DNA of 34,595 nt from positions 1 through 34,595 of IMG/VR virus record IMGVR_UViG_3300045959_000108; one strand, written 5' to 3'. This document shows, in pieces, positions 9,569 to 16,741 of the stretch. Made by a program: the position numbers and the translations under genes. A model generated the notes under the pieces. The model was not told where the DNA came from, searched no databases, and worked only from the letters and a program-made list of their open reading frames with translations. The stretch is from a virus. Numbering within the stretch: the first letter of the stretch is position 1; each line of letters starts with the position of its first letter.

Positions 9569-10114
9569 CTACACAGAAAGAGGGATGCGTGGAGCAGGAT
9601 GATACGTCTGAAGCTTAATGTCCGCTAGTGTTTCAAATCTGCTCAAGAACCGGTGGTAGATGGTCTTGGGCTCATACTGGTAGATGCCCGTTTCCATGCC
9701 ATCACGTACATTCATTTCGAATGCTGCAGCTTCACGATCATAGTGCTTGACGATCGTATCCATGAGCTCAGGATTGCAGCCGAAGTGCTCGATGATCATT
9801 TTGCTGGTTGCGTGCTCACGGCGGTTGTACTCCGCCAGCTCTGGCAGACGCTTGAGGTGATAATTCACATCACCAAAGACATACTCAGCTGCATCATGTA
9901 ACAAGCAGGCCAGCTGAACTTCTTTGTTGTGGTTATTCACCATGGCCATGTCAGCTACAAGGATGCTGTGTTGAGCCACACTGTAGTGAAACGGGAAAGC
10001 TCCGGTATAACGACAGAGCAGAGAGAGGTTGTGAGCAATATCCCTGATGTCGAGGTCAGTTGGCTGAAGATTGAGAGGATCAACGTGCTTCCCTGACATG
10101 TAGAGCTTCAGCAC
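9569..10114 (-). CDS. HD-domain phosphohydrolase (DatZ / YfbR-like)
   Basis: Of 181 residues, the metal-binding HD motif is complete: H43 and H49 in FHYSVAQHS, HD at 73-74 in LACLLHDAAEYVFGDV, and a late Asp in ETLADIKL near 160. This HYSVAQHS...LLHDAAE arrangement occurs in phage YfbR-like nucleotidases and in DatZ, the dATP triphosphohydrolase of 2-aminoadenine phages. GTG at 10114 is preferred over ATG at 10099 because GAGG lies 7 nt upstream of it. It overlaps the preceding 41-aa gene and sits beside a DUF5664 protein, consistent with a dNTP-pool function. The exact substrate cannot be read from sequence. Confidence 0.83.
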   Translation of the reverse strand: MLKLYMSGKHVDPLNLQPTDLDIRDIAHNLSLLCRYTGAFPFHYSVAQHSILVADMAMVNNHNKEVQLACLLHDAAEYVFGDVNYHLKRLPELAEYNRREHATSKMIIEHFGCNPELMDTIVKHYDREAAAFEMNVRDGMETGIYQYEPKTIYHRFLSRFETLADIKLQTYHPAPRIPLSV

Positions 10115-10233
10115 TTGAGAACCTCAACAGGAGAGGCAGGCTGTTCTTTAACCTTCTTGGCCTTCTTGCGCTTCTGTTGCTGACAGTTGAGCGCAATACG
10201 CTTACGCCAGGCCGACGTGCCATCTTTCTTCAT
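10108..10233 (-). CDS. Small lysine/arginine-rich protein (41 aa)
   Basis: This fills the 130-bp gap between the metallophosphoesterase and HD genes. ATG at 10233 has AAGGA 7 nt upstream, and the stop overlaps the GTG start of the HD gene. The product is highly basic in its middle (many Lys/Arg from residues 10-29) with a C-terminal PASPVEVLKC. It could bind nucleic acid, but that is inference from charge only. Confidence 0.6.
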   Translation of the reverse strand: MKKDGTSAWRKRIALNCQQQKRKKAKKVKEQPASPVEVLKC

Positions 10234-10243
10234 GGTTGAATCC

Positions 10244-11743
10244 TTATAGCCTAAATTTACCGTCGATGTAGTCAATTAACTGACCTTTACCATCGGCATT
10301 TGTCAGGCCATCTGCGTTAGTCCAGGAACTAGGACCATGAGTGTAATCAGCGAAGAGGCGTGTTGCTGTCCCAACTCTCTTGGCCCCTTCGAAAATCTCC
10401 TTCGAATGACCGTGGCCAGTCCAGGACTTTACGCCAATGCGTGCCAGGTTGCGTACGGAGCCGCGAGAACCATTTGGACCGCTGTCTCCATGCATGGCAT
10501 GTTCAATGCCACCCAACATCAAGGAATCACGTCCTGTAAGAATATGGACCCTCTTACCGAGGTTCATTTTGCTCAAATGAAGGGCCAGGGCATCCGGATA
10601 GCTTGTCCCCCATGGTTCAAGGGTACAACCCTCGGCCATCTCAGCCACCGTATGCCCCAGCCAAGCCAGGTTCACAGGAGAAACATGTGGAATGGCTTTG
10701 AGACCGCCCTTCATGAACGCCAGGGCAGCTCGAGTTGCCATGTCGTCATGGTTCGAAGCCACCACGTAGATGTTCATCTTCGGGTAACGATCCCGGATAC
10801 CTTCTAGATACAAACCGCATTCATCCATCTCTTCACCGATGGAGTCCTTCTGGGCCAACCGAGTGGCCAACCAGATCATTGGATTCTTCTCGTGATGTGG
10901 ATTACAGCTGTACGCATCGAGCAAGTCGTGCTCAATCCAGTTCTGGCACTGAATGGTGTCCAGGAAGCCGCCCTCACGATGACGAGCGTTGTGCACCATT
11001 GGATCAATGAAGCGCACATGAGTGTCGCCACCGATACCAGCGATGGCAGGCGGAGCCTTGGTATGGCCGCTTACATAGTAAGCATCATCCAGGTCCAAGA
11101 TGCGACGAGTCGAGTTCTTGTAGTAGAGCTGACGCAACCAGAACTGTCGACCGTTGTCAGCAAGTTCGACAAGCAGAGCTCCGAGAACATGATGGAACTC
11201 AGCCGTTTTGCCAGCCCTGCTGGCTGTGTAGTTCTCGACGGTGCAAGCACCAGTCGTGGTGATGGTCTTGGCCATTTTGCTCTGCGGCGTAGCCACAGAA
11301 CGTAGGCGCATCTTGGTGTGTCCAAAGATGCCGGAGAAGTCTCCACTCACGCCATCCATGCCAGCCAGAGGATCGACAGCCGTTGGCTGCAGCTGATAGT
11401 CACCCATCACAACGAGGTTGCGATTGAGTTCGAGCCGCTGATTCCACAGATACGGAGTGACAACGGGTGACCACCATTCAAGATTGCGTTGGCTTCCTGA
11501 AAACATCGATGTCGGATTCTTATACCGCATCGGGATAACCAGAATTTCAGCCTTGAGATGTTTGGCTGCAACTTGGAGACAGGACCAGAAGTCTTCATGT
11601 ACGGGAGTACCGTTCTGGGCCGCAGTAATGATGAACCGATTACACCCTCTTCGCAGATCCCTGGATAGGATTGTTTGGGGGGTCTGCAGAACGTAGGCTG
11701 GATTGAATTGCTGATCTACGTCATCGAGGGTGAGTTTGGTCAT
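10244..11743 (-). CDS. Calcineurin-like metallophosphoesterase, T5 A1-like
   Basis: The 499-aa protein shows a spread metallophosphoesterase motif set: GDYQLQP (114-120), GDTH (239-242), NHDD (331-334), HGDSGPNG (about 415-425) and GHGHS (443-447). A similar arrangement in a protein of about 550 residues is found in phage T5 A1, the nuclease/DNA-transfer protein that degrades host DNA, and such proteins are often labelled A1-like. The N-terminus LTLDDVDQQFNP resembles the N-terminus of the 101-aa gene directly upstream, with which it is coupled by an ATGA overlap. A nuclease role in host takeover is inferred; the fold call is firm. Confidence 0.75.
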   Translation of the reverse strand: MTKLTLDDVDQQFNPAYVLQTPQTILSRDLRRGCNRFIITAAQNGTPVHEDFWSCLQVAAKHLKAEILVIPMRYKNPTSMFSGSQRNLEWWSPVVTPYLWNQRLELNRNLVVMGDYQLQPTAVDPLAGMDGVSGDFSGIFGHTKMRLRSVATPQSKMAKTITTTGACTVENYTASRAGKTAEFHHVLGALLVELADNGRQFWLRQLYYKNSTRRILDLDDAYYVSGHTKAPPAIAGIGGDTHVRFIDPMVHNARHREGGFLDTIQCQNWIEHDLLDAYSCNPHHEKNPMIWLATRLAQKDSIGEEMDECGLYLEGIRDRYPKMNIYVVASNHDDMATRAALAFMKGGLKAIPHVSPVNLAWLGHTVAEMAEGCTLEPWGTSYPDALALHLSKMNLGKRVHILTGRDSLMLGGIEHAMHGDSGPNGSRGSVRNLARIGVKSWTGHGHSKEIFEGAKRVGTATRLFADYTHGPSSWTNADGLTNADGKGQLIDYIDGKFRL

Positions 11744-12045
11744 ACGCCTAGACGCTCCCGCACCTTACGTGCAAACGCTTCAGTACCACACCATAAGGTT
11801 TTTGGCTTGCCGCCGTCACGAACCACCACTTGATGTTTTTCGAACATCTCAGAGAACTGTGCAAGCTGTACAGTGGTGACGTTAGCTTCATGCTGGAAGT
11901 TCATCGCAGTCATTGCGTGATCTCCTAGCTTAGCCAGACCGGCACGAATTCGAGCGGGAATGATTACGTTCGGATTGTACTGCTTGTCCAGATCTTCCAA
12001 TGTCAGGGCAGCAGTAGCTTTCGCTTTCTTTGCCTTAGAAGTCAT
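11740..12045 (-). CDS. Hypothetical protein sharing N-terminal motif with the phosphoesterase (101 aa)
   Basis: After a Lys/Ala-rich leader the protein reads LTLEDLDKQYNP, a near copy of the start of the following gene product (LTLDDVDQQFNP). The rest is predicted helical and ends in a basic segment, TEAFARKVRERLGV. A GAGGA ribosome site lies immediately upstream, and its stop overlaps the next start (ATGA). Comparable short proteins occur before A1-like genes in other phages as far as I recall. It may be an adaptor or DNA-binding partner of the phosphoesterase; function unknown. Confidence 0.72.
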   Translation of the reverse strand: MTSKAKKAKATAALTLEDLDKQYNPNVIIPARIRAGLAKLGDHAMTAMNFQHEANVTTVQLAQFSEMFEKHQVVVRDGGKPKTLWCGTEAFARKVRERLGV

Positions 12046-12051
12046 AGGTCC

Positions 12052-12474
12052 TCAAATGAGTTGCTTCTCAAAATAGTGCACATTAGGTCCATACCCATAC
12101 CAGCCTCGAGGAGTCTCTGCGAAACGAAATCCACACCGCAGAAGATTCATGATGCTGGGATAGTTGTGCAGCAAGGTGTACGTTACAGCGTAGATTGCGC
12201 CTTGGCGTTTGGCCCACCTCAGTCTGTGCTGAATCAGCCTTCGTTGCAGGCCGTTGGCCTGGTAAGTCGGCATGATAATCGCGTAGCTGAGATAAACATA
12301 GCCTTTTTCAGGGCGAAATACAGCTGACGTCAATGCATGATGGTCTTTGCCATCTGTTAAGACCCAGTAGGAATGATCATCTCCAGGCCATTTGTCTTCC
12401 GTGTTCTGGGCGAGTTGAAACTCATCCCAGATCTCGTGCGCTTCATCAATGTCATCCAATAGCTGAATGCGCAC
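12052..12474 (-). CDS. GNAT-family N-acetyltransferase-like protein
   Basis: This is a 140-aa protein with GNAT architecture: an N-terminal helix pair, a central strand YVYLSYAIIMP, the acetyl-CoA-binding turn YQANGLQRRLIQ (normally Q/R-x-x-G-x-G/A), and a C-terminal LLRCGFRFAETP segment typical of the last strands. I chose GTG at 12474 because GAGGAG sits 7 nt upstream; the longer TTG frame would begin inside that ribosome site. The ribosome site lies in the 3' arm of a 7-bp hairpin, so translation may be structure-controlled. The substrate is unknown. Confidence 0.78.
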   Translation of the reverse strand: MRIQLLDDIDEAHEIWDEFQLAQNTEDKWPGDDHSYWVLTDGKDHHALTSAVFRPEKGYVYLSYAIIMPTYQANGLQRRLIQHRLRWAKRQGAIYAVTYTLLHNYPSIMNLLRCGFRFAETPRGWYGYGPNVHYFEKQLI

Positions 12475-12480
12475 TTTAAT

Positions 12481-12500
12481 GCTCCTCAAAGGTGAGGAGC
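12481..12500 (-). promoter_or_regulatory. Hairpin burying the ribosome-binding site of the GNAT gene
   Basis: The arms GCTCCTC and GAGGAGC pair perfectly (7 bp, 6-nt loop). On the transcribed (minus) strand the 3' arm contains the GAGGAG Shine-Dalgarno of the GTG start at 12474. Melting this hairpin, or processing of the upstream RNA, would be needed for efficient initiation. Directly visible as a structure; regulation is inferred. Confidence 0.55.
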
Positions 12501-12515
12501 AACTGTACTTAGACT

Positions 12516-12584
12516 CTCCTGTGTTGGGAATTAAGGACTGGGGGTCTTGCGACCCCCTGCCCTACCAGTCGCCCAGAGTAGGAG
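12516..12584. ncRNA. Nested long hairpin, candidate structured RNA
   Basis: Four helices nest co-linearly: CTCCT 12516-12520 with AGGAG 12580-12584; TGGG 12525-12528 with CCCA 12572-12575; GACTGG 12536-12541 with CCAGTC 12565-12570; GGGTC 12542-12546 with GACCC 12551-12555 around a TTGC loop. That gives about 20 pairs in 69 nt. An alternative core pairs GGGGGTC with GACCCCC (12540-12557). The strand that is expressed is unknown; the flanking genes read leftward. RNA status is a hypothesis. Confidence 0.4.
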
Positions 12585-12794
12585 TTAAGGCTCTGCCACT
12601 GGCTCTACGTGTTGCATCTTGGTTCAGGGTCCACAACGTAGTAGGACAAGCACCGCATTGCGGTTTTCCTGCCGAGGTGATGAGCCTCGGTGGTTATCGC
12701 TTCTTCCTCGGCCGTCCTACATAATGGGTCACGAGAACCCGTACGACGGTCGTGGCGACGGATACCAATACCGCCCTCCCCAGATATGCCCACA

Positions 12795-13124
12795 TCAACT
12801 ACCGCCGAACAGCGGGGCTGCAGGGAGCTCAGGAGGGGGTTCTTCGGCTGGCGGGTCCTCGAGATCGAGAGAGTTGGGATCGACAAGCGGCTCAGACTGC
12901 GGTGAAGGCTCTTCATCAACGATGATGGGAGATGTCTCCACAACAACCTGGGTCTTTGCCGGCTTGGTCACCTGTGCTTCAGCCAGCTCCACTTCCGCGA
13001 ATACTGTGTACGGAACACGGGTATAGCGGAAATCCACCTGCAAGATGTCGGATTGAACTCCGACACCCCGCAGATGGTTGATCACGGCCTTGGCCAAGGT
13101 AGCTTGGTCCAGGGTGATCTTCAT
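12795..13124 (-). CDS. Acidic, proline-rich protein downstream of ssb (109 aa)
   Basis: The start lies 3 nt after the ssb stop, so the two are certainly cotranscribed. Residues 1-50 look folded (helix then beta strands); from about 60 onward the chain is Pro/Glu-rich and disordered. The final residues PLFGGS resemble the end of the SSB encoded just upstream (SLFGGG). It may be an SSB partner or modulator. I do not recognise the family. Confidence 0.72.
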   Translation of the reverse strand: MKITLDQATLAKAVINHLRGVGVQSDILQVDFRYTRVPYTVFAEVELAEAQVTKPAKTQVVVETSPIIVDEEPSPQSEPLVDPNSLDLEDPPAEEPPPELPAAPLFGGS

Positions 13125-13127
13125 GGG

Positions 13128-13850
13128 TTAGCCTCCGCCGAACAGCGACGGCTTACCTGCTGCAGGAGCTGCAGCACCCGGAGCCGCAGGAGCAGTGGCA
13201 ACCGGACCCTTCGACGTCTTGTCGATGGTCTTGCCGAGAAACTCCTTCACCCACATCCCCATGAACTCAGCCGGAGCCTGAGCGTTGTACTCAGCTGCCG
13301 TTTGGTTCGTGGCAGGATGGAAGACACGAGTGATCGTGTTGAACTCACGCACGTCGGCCGTGGGGACGTAATTGCCCGTCTGATCCTTGGCCCGCTTGTT
13401 CTCACGATGGAGCTCAATACCGAGCTTAACCTTCTGACCGGTCAGTTCGACGGCGACATCCACCTCGGTCGGGAGCTCCTTCTTCTGCTCCCAGTTGTAG
13501 ACCTTCACCAGCTTCTTTTCGAAAACAAGCTGGGGGATCTCCTTGCCAACCGTGAGCTTGGCGAGAGCATTGATCAGGGAGTAGCCCGGAAGCGGATACT
13601 TCTTGCCGTCCTTGGAGTACGTCACACCGCCCTCGCGGTTCGTCACGTAGATGGTCTCACGCACTTTCTTGCCGTCGACATCGACGACCAGATTGAATGC
13701 ACGAGCACCGCCAGAGGACGTGGTGATATACGCCACGTCAAGCGTGCCGTCATATACGTTGGTCTGGAGGAGTGAACGCCCACCAAGGACGTCTTTTTCC
13801 TTCTCAGTACCCTGCAGCTCAGCAGCTGCGTTGCCAAACAAATTGGACAT
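13128..13850 (-). CDS. ssb: Single-stranded DNA-binding protein, N4 gp45-like
   Basis: The 240-aa protein is beta-rich with alternating charged strands over about 1-200, then an Ala/Pro/Gly linker and a short tail GKPSLFGGG. Position is the main evidence: it directly follows the RecA-fold ATPase gene, as N4 gp45 follows gp44. N4 SSB coats single-stranded DNA in replication and recombination and also activates late transcription by host RNA polymerase. The ribosome site GAGG lies 5 nt before ATG. A typical acidic SSB tail is absent; the LFGG end may take its place. I did not identify an OB-fold by motif, so the call rests on synteny and composition. Confidence 0.75.
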   Translation of the reverse strand: MSNLFGNAAAELQGTEKEKDVLGGRSLLQTNVYDGTLDVAYITTSSGGARAFNLVVDVDGKKVRETIYVTNREGGVTYSKDGKKYPLPGYSLINALAKLTVGKEIPQLVFEKKLVKVYNWEQKKELPTEVDVAVELTGQKVKLGIELHRENKRAKDQTGNYVPTADVREFNTITRVFHPATNQTAAEYNAQAPAEFMGMWVKEFLGKTIDKTSKGPVATAPAAPGAAAPAAGKPSLFGGG

Positions 13851-13862
13851 GCGAACCTCGCG

Positions 13863-14579
13863 TTACTTGTAGTAGTCAGCCAAACGATCCAGGACATATT
13901 GAATATTGTTGTCGATGAAGGTTTCGTCCTTCGTCCACATGTCCTGGGGGGAACGAATCTTCTCGCCCGCACTTTCTTTGGTCATGCGAGTCTGGAAGAC
14001 GTACTTGACGCCTCGCTCCTTGTCATCGTCACTGACATTGAGCATAGGATTACTGAAGGGCTCCACGATGCGTAGAGGCACTTGCTTTGCCATAACTACG
14101 GTAGTGAAGAAACTCTCCACACCGAGATTCTTCAAAGCACCCTTCACAGGAACTGAGGTCGTCTTCATCATGGCCTCTTCATCGAGCACAGTGTGTGCAT
14201 GAGCCAGGACGATGTACTGCTTGGAGCTATTAGCAATATACACCTGCATCAGCTCCTGGAAGTAGGTGAAGTAATCACCCCACGCCTTTTGGCCATTGAC
14301 GGCCTTCTTGATAATGTTCGTTTCGAACATAGTCATCAGAAAGTCGAGGGTATCGATCACCACCGTATGAACAGATTCGGTCTTGTCGGCGTACTGAATG
14401 CCTTCATAGACCTGGTACGGATCCGTGATGCTGTAGCACTGAAGTTTGCCAGGCTTAAACGGCAGGCGCTTATTCTCGCAGTTGAGATAGATCACGCCCT
14501 CCGGCTCACGAAGATGGGATAGTGAGAGCGATTTACCAGATGCCGACAGGCCCTCAATCAAAATGAGTTGTTCAGACAT
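13863..14579 (-). CDS. RecA-fold ATPase (Sak4 / N4 gp44-like)
   Basis: The 238-aa protein begins with a Walker A LIEGLSASGKSLS, has Walker B TVVIDTLDFLM near residue 75-85, and a sensor-like strand KQYIVLAHAHT. This compact RecA core matches phage Sak4-type single-strand annealing/recombination ATPases, which usually travel with an SSB as here. N4 gp44 occupies the same place. Its ATG overlaps the stop of the ATPase/primase gene (TAATG). It probably acts with SSB at forks or in recombination. Confidence 0.8.
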   Translation of the reverse strand: MSEQLILIEGLSASGKSLSLSHLREPEGVIYLNCENKRLPFKPGKLQCYSITDPYQVYEGIQYADKTESVHTVVIDTLDFLMTMFETNIIKKAVNGQKAWGDYFTYFQELMQVYIANSSKQYIVLAHAHTVLDEEAMMKTTSVPVKGALKNLGVESFFTTVVMAKQVPLRIVEPFSNPMLNVSDDDKERGVKYVFQTRMTKESAGEKIRSPQDMWTKDETFIDNNIQYVLDRLADYYK

Positions 14580-16741
14580 TACTGTTCCCTGGCCTTACGG
14601 GCCATTGAAGTGAAGACGGTACGACGTAGTTCATCGACAGTCAGAGGATTCGGAAGCTTATTGTTGAATTCTCGTACGATAGCCTCGGCTTCAACATAAG
14701 GCTTCCCTTTTGACATTAGCATGGTGCCGTAGCGGAACATGTGATTGTTCCGGCCACCGCCCTCAGCAATCTGGTTAGCAAACCAACGCTCGAGGGCAGG
14801 CAGATTGGAGAAATTCTCCATGCTCTGCATGTAACTGAGGTTACGTCCAGTACGCGGGATGAAGGGCAAGACATCTAGAAGTTCGCCTTCATTAACGTAC
14901 TGCTGACCATCGAAACTTTCCCATTTCCTTGATCGCTGCCAAGTGGCTTCATCCATTTCGAACGGTGCCCACTTGGCCAAATTGACCATGAACTGGGTAT
15001 AGTCCTTTGCATCCAGCTTGAGCTCATGGCTCATAGGTAGGATGACACGGAAGCGGTGGTTCGTATCCTCATTATGACGCTTAGTCGTGTAGATCCGATA
15101 TGTGTAGGGAGCTAGTAGCTCAATAGCTTCAGGCAACTGCATTCCGGTATCGACATCGAGAACAATGAGATTGAACCCAGCTTTGCAGTTTTCTTCCGTA
15201 CGGTGCCCTTCGCCATTCTCGCCAGCAATCAGATGATGGTTGACCCAATGCAAGCCATTGGTACCGGTGAGACGGCCCAACTGACTCCAGGGTGCGTACT
15301 CATTGCGGTAGTTGTAGGCAACATGGGTTGACCAGGCAATCGGCAGCTTCTCGAGATTCGTTGGCTTTAGGGTCTCACCGCGAAAGAACTCAATTCCATC
15401 AATGATGGTTTTGCGAATAATGATGTTGTTGCGATAGCCCCAGGCCGAAGCCATCTGGATCATCTCGTTCCTGGACGCATTACCGCCCTTGTAGAACGGC
15501 AGTTCATCCATCAGGTCTGCATGGGTCATGTCATTCGGACACTGCGCCAGGAACTTGCTCAGGCGCATGTACGGACGCTCACGCTGGAACAGGCGAGCGA
15601 AGGCGTTACCACTCTCTTCAACAAGTGTCATAGCCTGGTGAATGTGGTGTTCGTCAACGCGATTGGACATATCCAAAGCTGCATAAACACCAGCCAATTT
15701 CAGACATTTGAAGTAACGGTGATTGAGTTCGGTCTTTGCCAGCTCTTCATGGTCACCCATTTCCTGAGCTCGCTTTTCGCACCAAAGACGGTAACGCAGC
15801 AGCTCAATGCTAGTAGAACGGGGAACGACAATGATGCTATTGGCGTACTCAGCAGCGCAGAGCTCTTCCAACCGTTCTTTCCAGGGGTCCAAAGCATTGT
15901 CATTTGCTGCCGTGATCATCAGATCAAACAGTTCTTCTGGAGAACGGTCATCGTCTGGCTTTTTTGGATGACCCCAGGCAAACAGACAACGGCGAGCATA
16001 ACCTGCTTCGAGAAATTGAAAGAAGTTGTCCTCGGTACTACTTCCATCGAGGAGCTTGCTTGGCGTACCGAAGAGAAGGAGATTGGCTGGTGAACTTCCA
16101 GTGAGCATGGTGCCGCGATTCTGTTCACTCGTGTTCTTGATGAGCTTATCCTTGGCATAGCCAAGATCGTAAAGCTCCAGGAACAAGTTGAGCAGCTCAG
16201 TCGACTGAATCAAGTTAGATCCAATCTCATCGACCTGCAGATTGATTGCACCGCAACCCATCATGAGGATCTTCTGACGCAGCTGCTTCGTAGCTGGCAC
16301 CGTGCCGCTATCAAAGCTGAACAAGTAGTCTCCGCTACGAGCATGTTCATCTCGCAGTTGATCTTTGATGACTCCTAGATCTTGCTCTGTTGTAGCACTG
16401 AGGGCCTTACGAGTTGCAATCTCGTGAATCGTCTCCTCTGCAACAAGAGGCATGATCTCGCCACAAAACTTGTTGGCGAAGTCACCGAGCAAGTTGTATT
16501 CGAGTGTATTGACGGAATAGCCTTTGCCAGCACCTGATGGCGCAAGAGCAATGACATACGTATTGATCGGAATGATGCCTCTATCTTGCGTCTGCATACT
16601 GATGCGCAGACTGCTGACACATTTGGTAAGAAAGTAGGCGGTCATCACTCGAAAGAACGGGGCATCGACGTTCTGCGTCTTGGTGCAGAGATACTGAGTA
16701 ATCTCCTCCAACGCAGGATGGTGCTGGTTCAAGTAGTCCAT
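14579..16741 (-). CDS. ATPase/primase replication protein, N4 gp43-like
   Basis: The 720-aa protein has an N-terminal P-loop ATPase: Walker A ALAPSGAGKG (K73) and Walker B INLQVDEIG (170-174), similar to DUF3987-type primase-helicases. The C-terminal third carries an archaeo-eukaryotic-primase-like Asp pair LDVDTG (near 529-531), then YRIYTTKRHNEDTNHRFRVI, where the HRFR strand resembles the third primase motif. N4 gp43 lies in the same position between the nuclease and the RecA-like ATPase. It likely primes or unwinds at the fork. The domain order, ATPase first and primase last, is the reverse of many primase-helicases. Confidence 0.72.
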   Translation of the reverse strand: MDYLNQHHPALEEITQYLCTKTQNVDAPFFRVMTAYFLTKCVSSLRISMQTQDRGIIPINTYVIALAPSGAGKGYSVNTLEYNLLGDFANKFCGEIMPLVAEETIHEIATRKALSATTEQDLGVIKDQLRDEHARSGDYLFSFDSGTVPATKQLRQKILMMGCGAINLQVDEIGSNLIQSTELLNLFLELYDLGYAKDKLIKNTSEQNRGTMLTGSSPANLLLFGTPSKLLDGSSTEDNFFQFLEAGYARRCLFAWGHPKKPDDDRSPEELFDLMITAANDNALDPWKERLEELCAAEYANSIIVVPRSTSIELLRYRLWCEKRAQEMGDHEELAKTELNHRYFKCLKLAGVYAALDMSNRVDEHHIHQAMTLVEESGNAFARLFQRERPYMRLSKFLAQCPNDMTHADLMDELPFYKGGNASRNEMIQMASAWGYRNNIIIRKTIIDGIEFFRGETLKPTNLEKLPIAWSTHVAYNYRNEYAPWSQLGRLTGTNGLHWVNHHLIAGENGEGHRTEENCKAGFNLIVLDVDTGMQLPEAIELLAPYTYRIYTTKRHNEDTNHRFRVILPMSHELKLDAKDYTQFMVNLAKWAPFEMDEATWQRSRKWESFDGQQYVNEGELLDVLPFIPRTGRNLSYMQSMENFSNLPALERWFANQIAEGGGRNNHMFRYGTMLMSKGKPYVEAEAIVREFNNKLPNPLTVDELRRTVFTSMARKAREQ

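Larger units (their letters stand above)
12475..12794. other. 320-bp noncoding, hairpin-rich island
   Basis: This is the only gap over 300 bp in the leftward block, lying between the acidic protein gene and the GNAT gene. No frame in it has a plausible start, ribosome site and protein-like sequence. It instead contains successive inverted repeats: 12481-12500; a nested 69-nt structure 12516-12584; 12605-12641; 12643-12670 (inner ACCGC/GCGGT, 3-nt loop); and CCGAGG/CCTCGG at 12672-12690. None has a clear T-tract, so these are not textbook terminators. Candidate roles are a structured RNA, an RNA-processing/transcription-control region, or an origin element beside ssb. Confidence 0.65.

Noticed and set aside
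9133-10114. Claiming a 2-aminoadenine (Z) genome
   Set aside because: No PurZ-like protein is visible in the window, and HD/DUF5664 proteins also occur in phages with normal DNA. Kept only as a question.
12540-12557. GGGGGTC/GACCCCC hairpin as a rho-independent terminator
   Set aside because: No run of T follows on either strand. It is better described as part of the larger nested structure.
12467-12724. Rightward open frame (85 codons) in the hairpin-rich island
   Set aside because: Starts inside the GNAT gene, has no ribosome site, and the translation just follows the inverted repeats.
13053-13775. Long rightward open frame (240 codons) antisense to ssb
   Set aside because: It mirrors the SSB frame, the protein is low-complexity with Arg/Ser/Leu runs, and no ribosome site or neighbour supports it. 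The leftward frame has synteny and coupling.
15521-16093. Rightward open frame (190 codons) inside the ATPase/primase gene
   Set aside because: Shadow of a well-supported coding frame with Walker motifs; the antisense product has no recognisable features.
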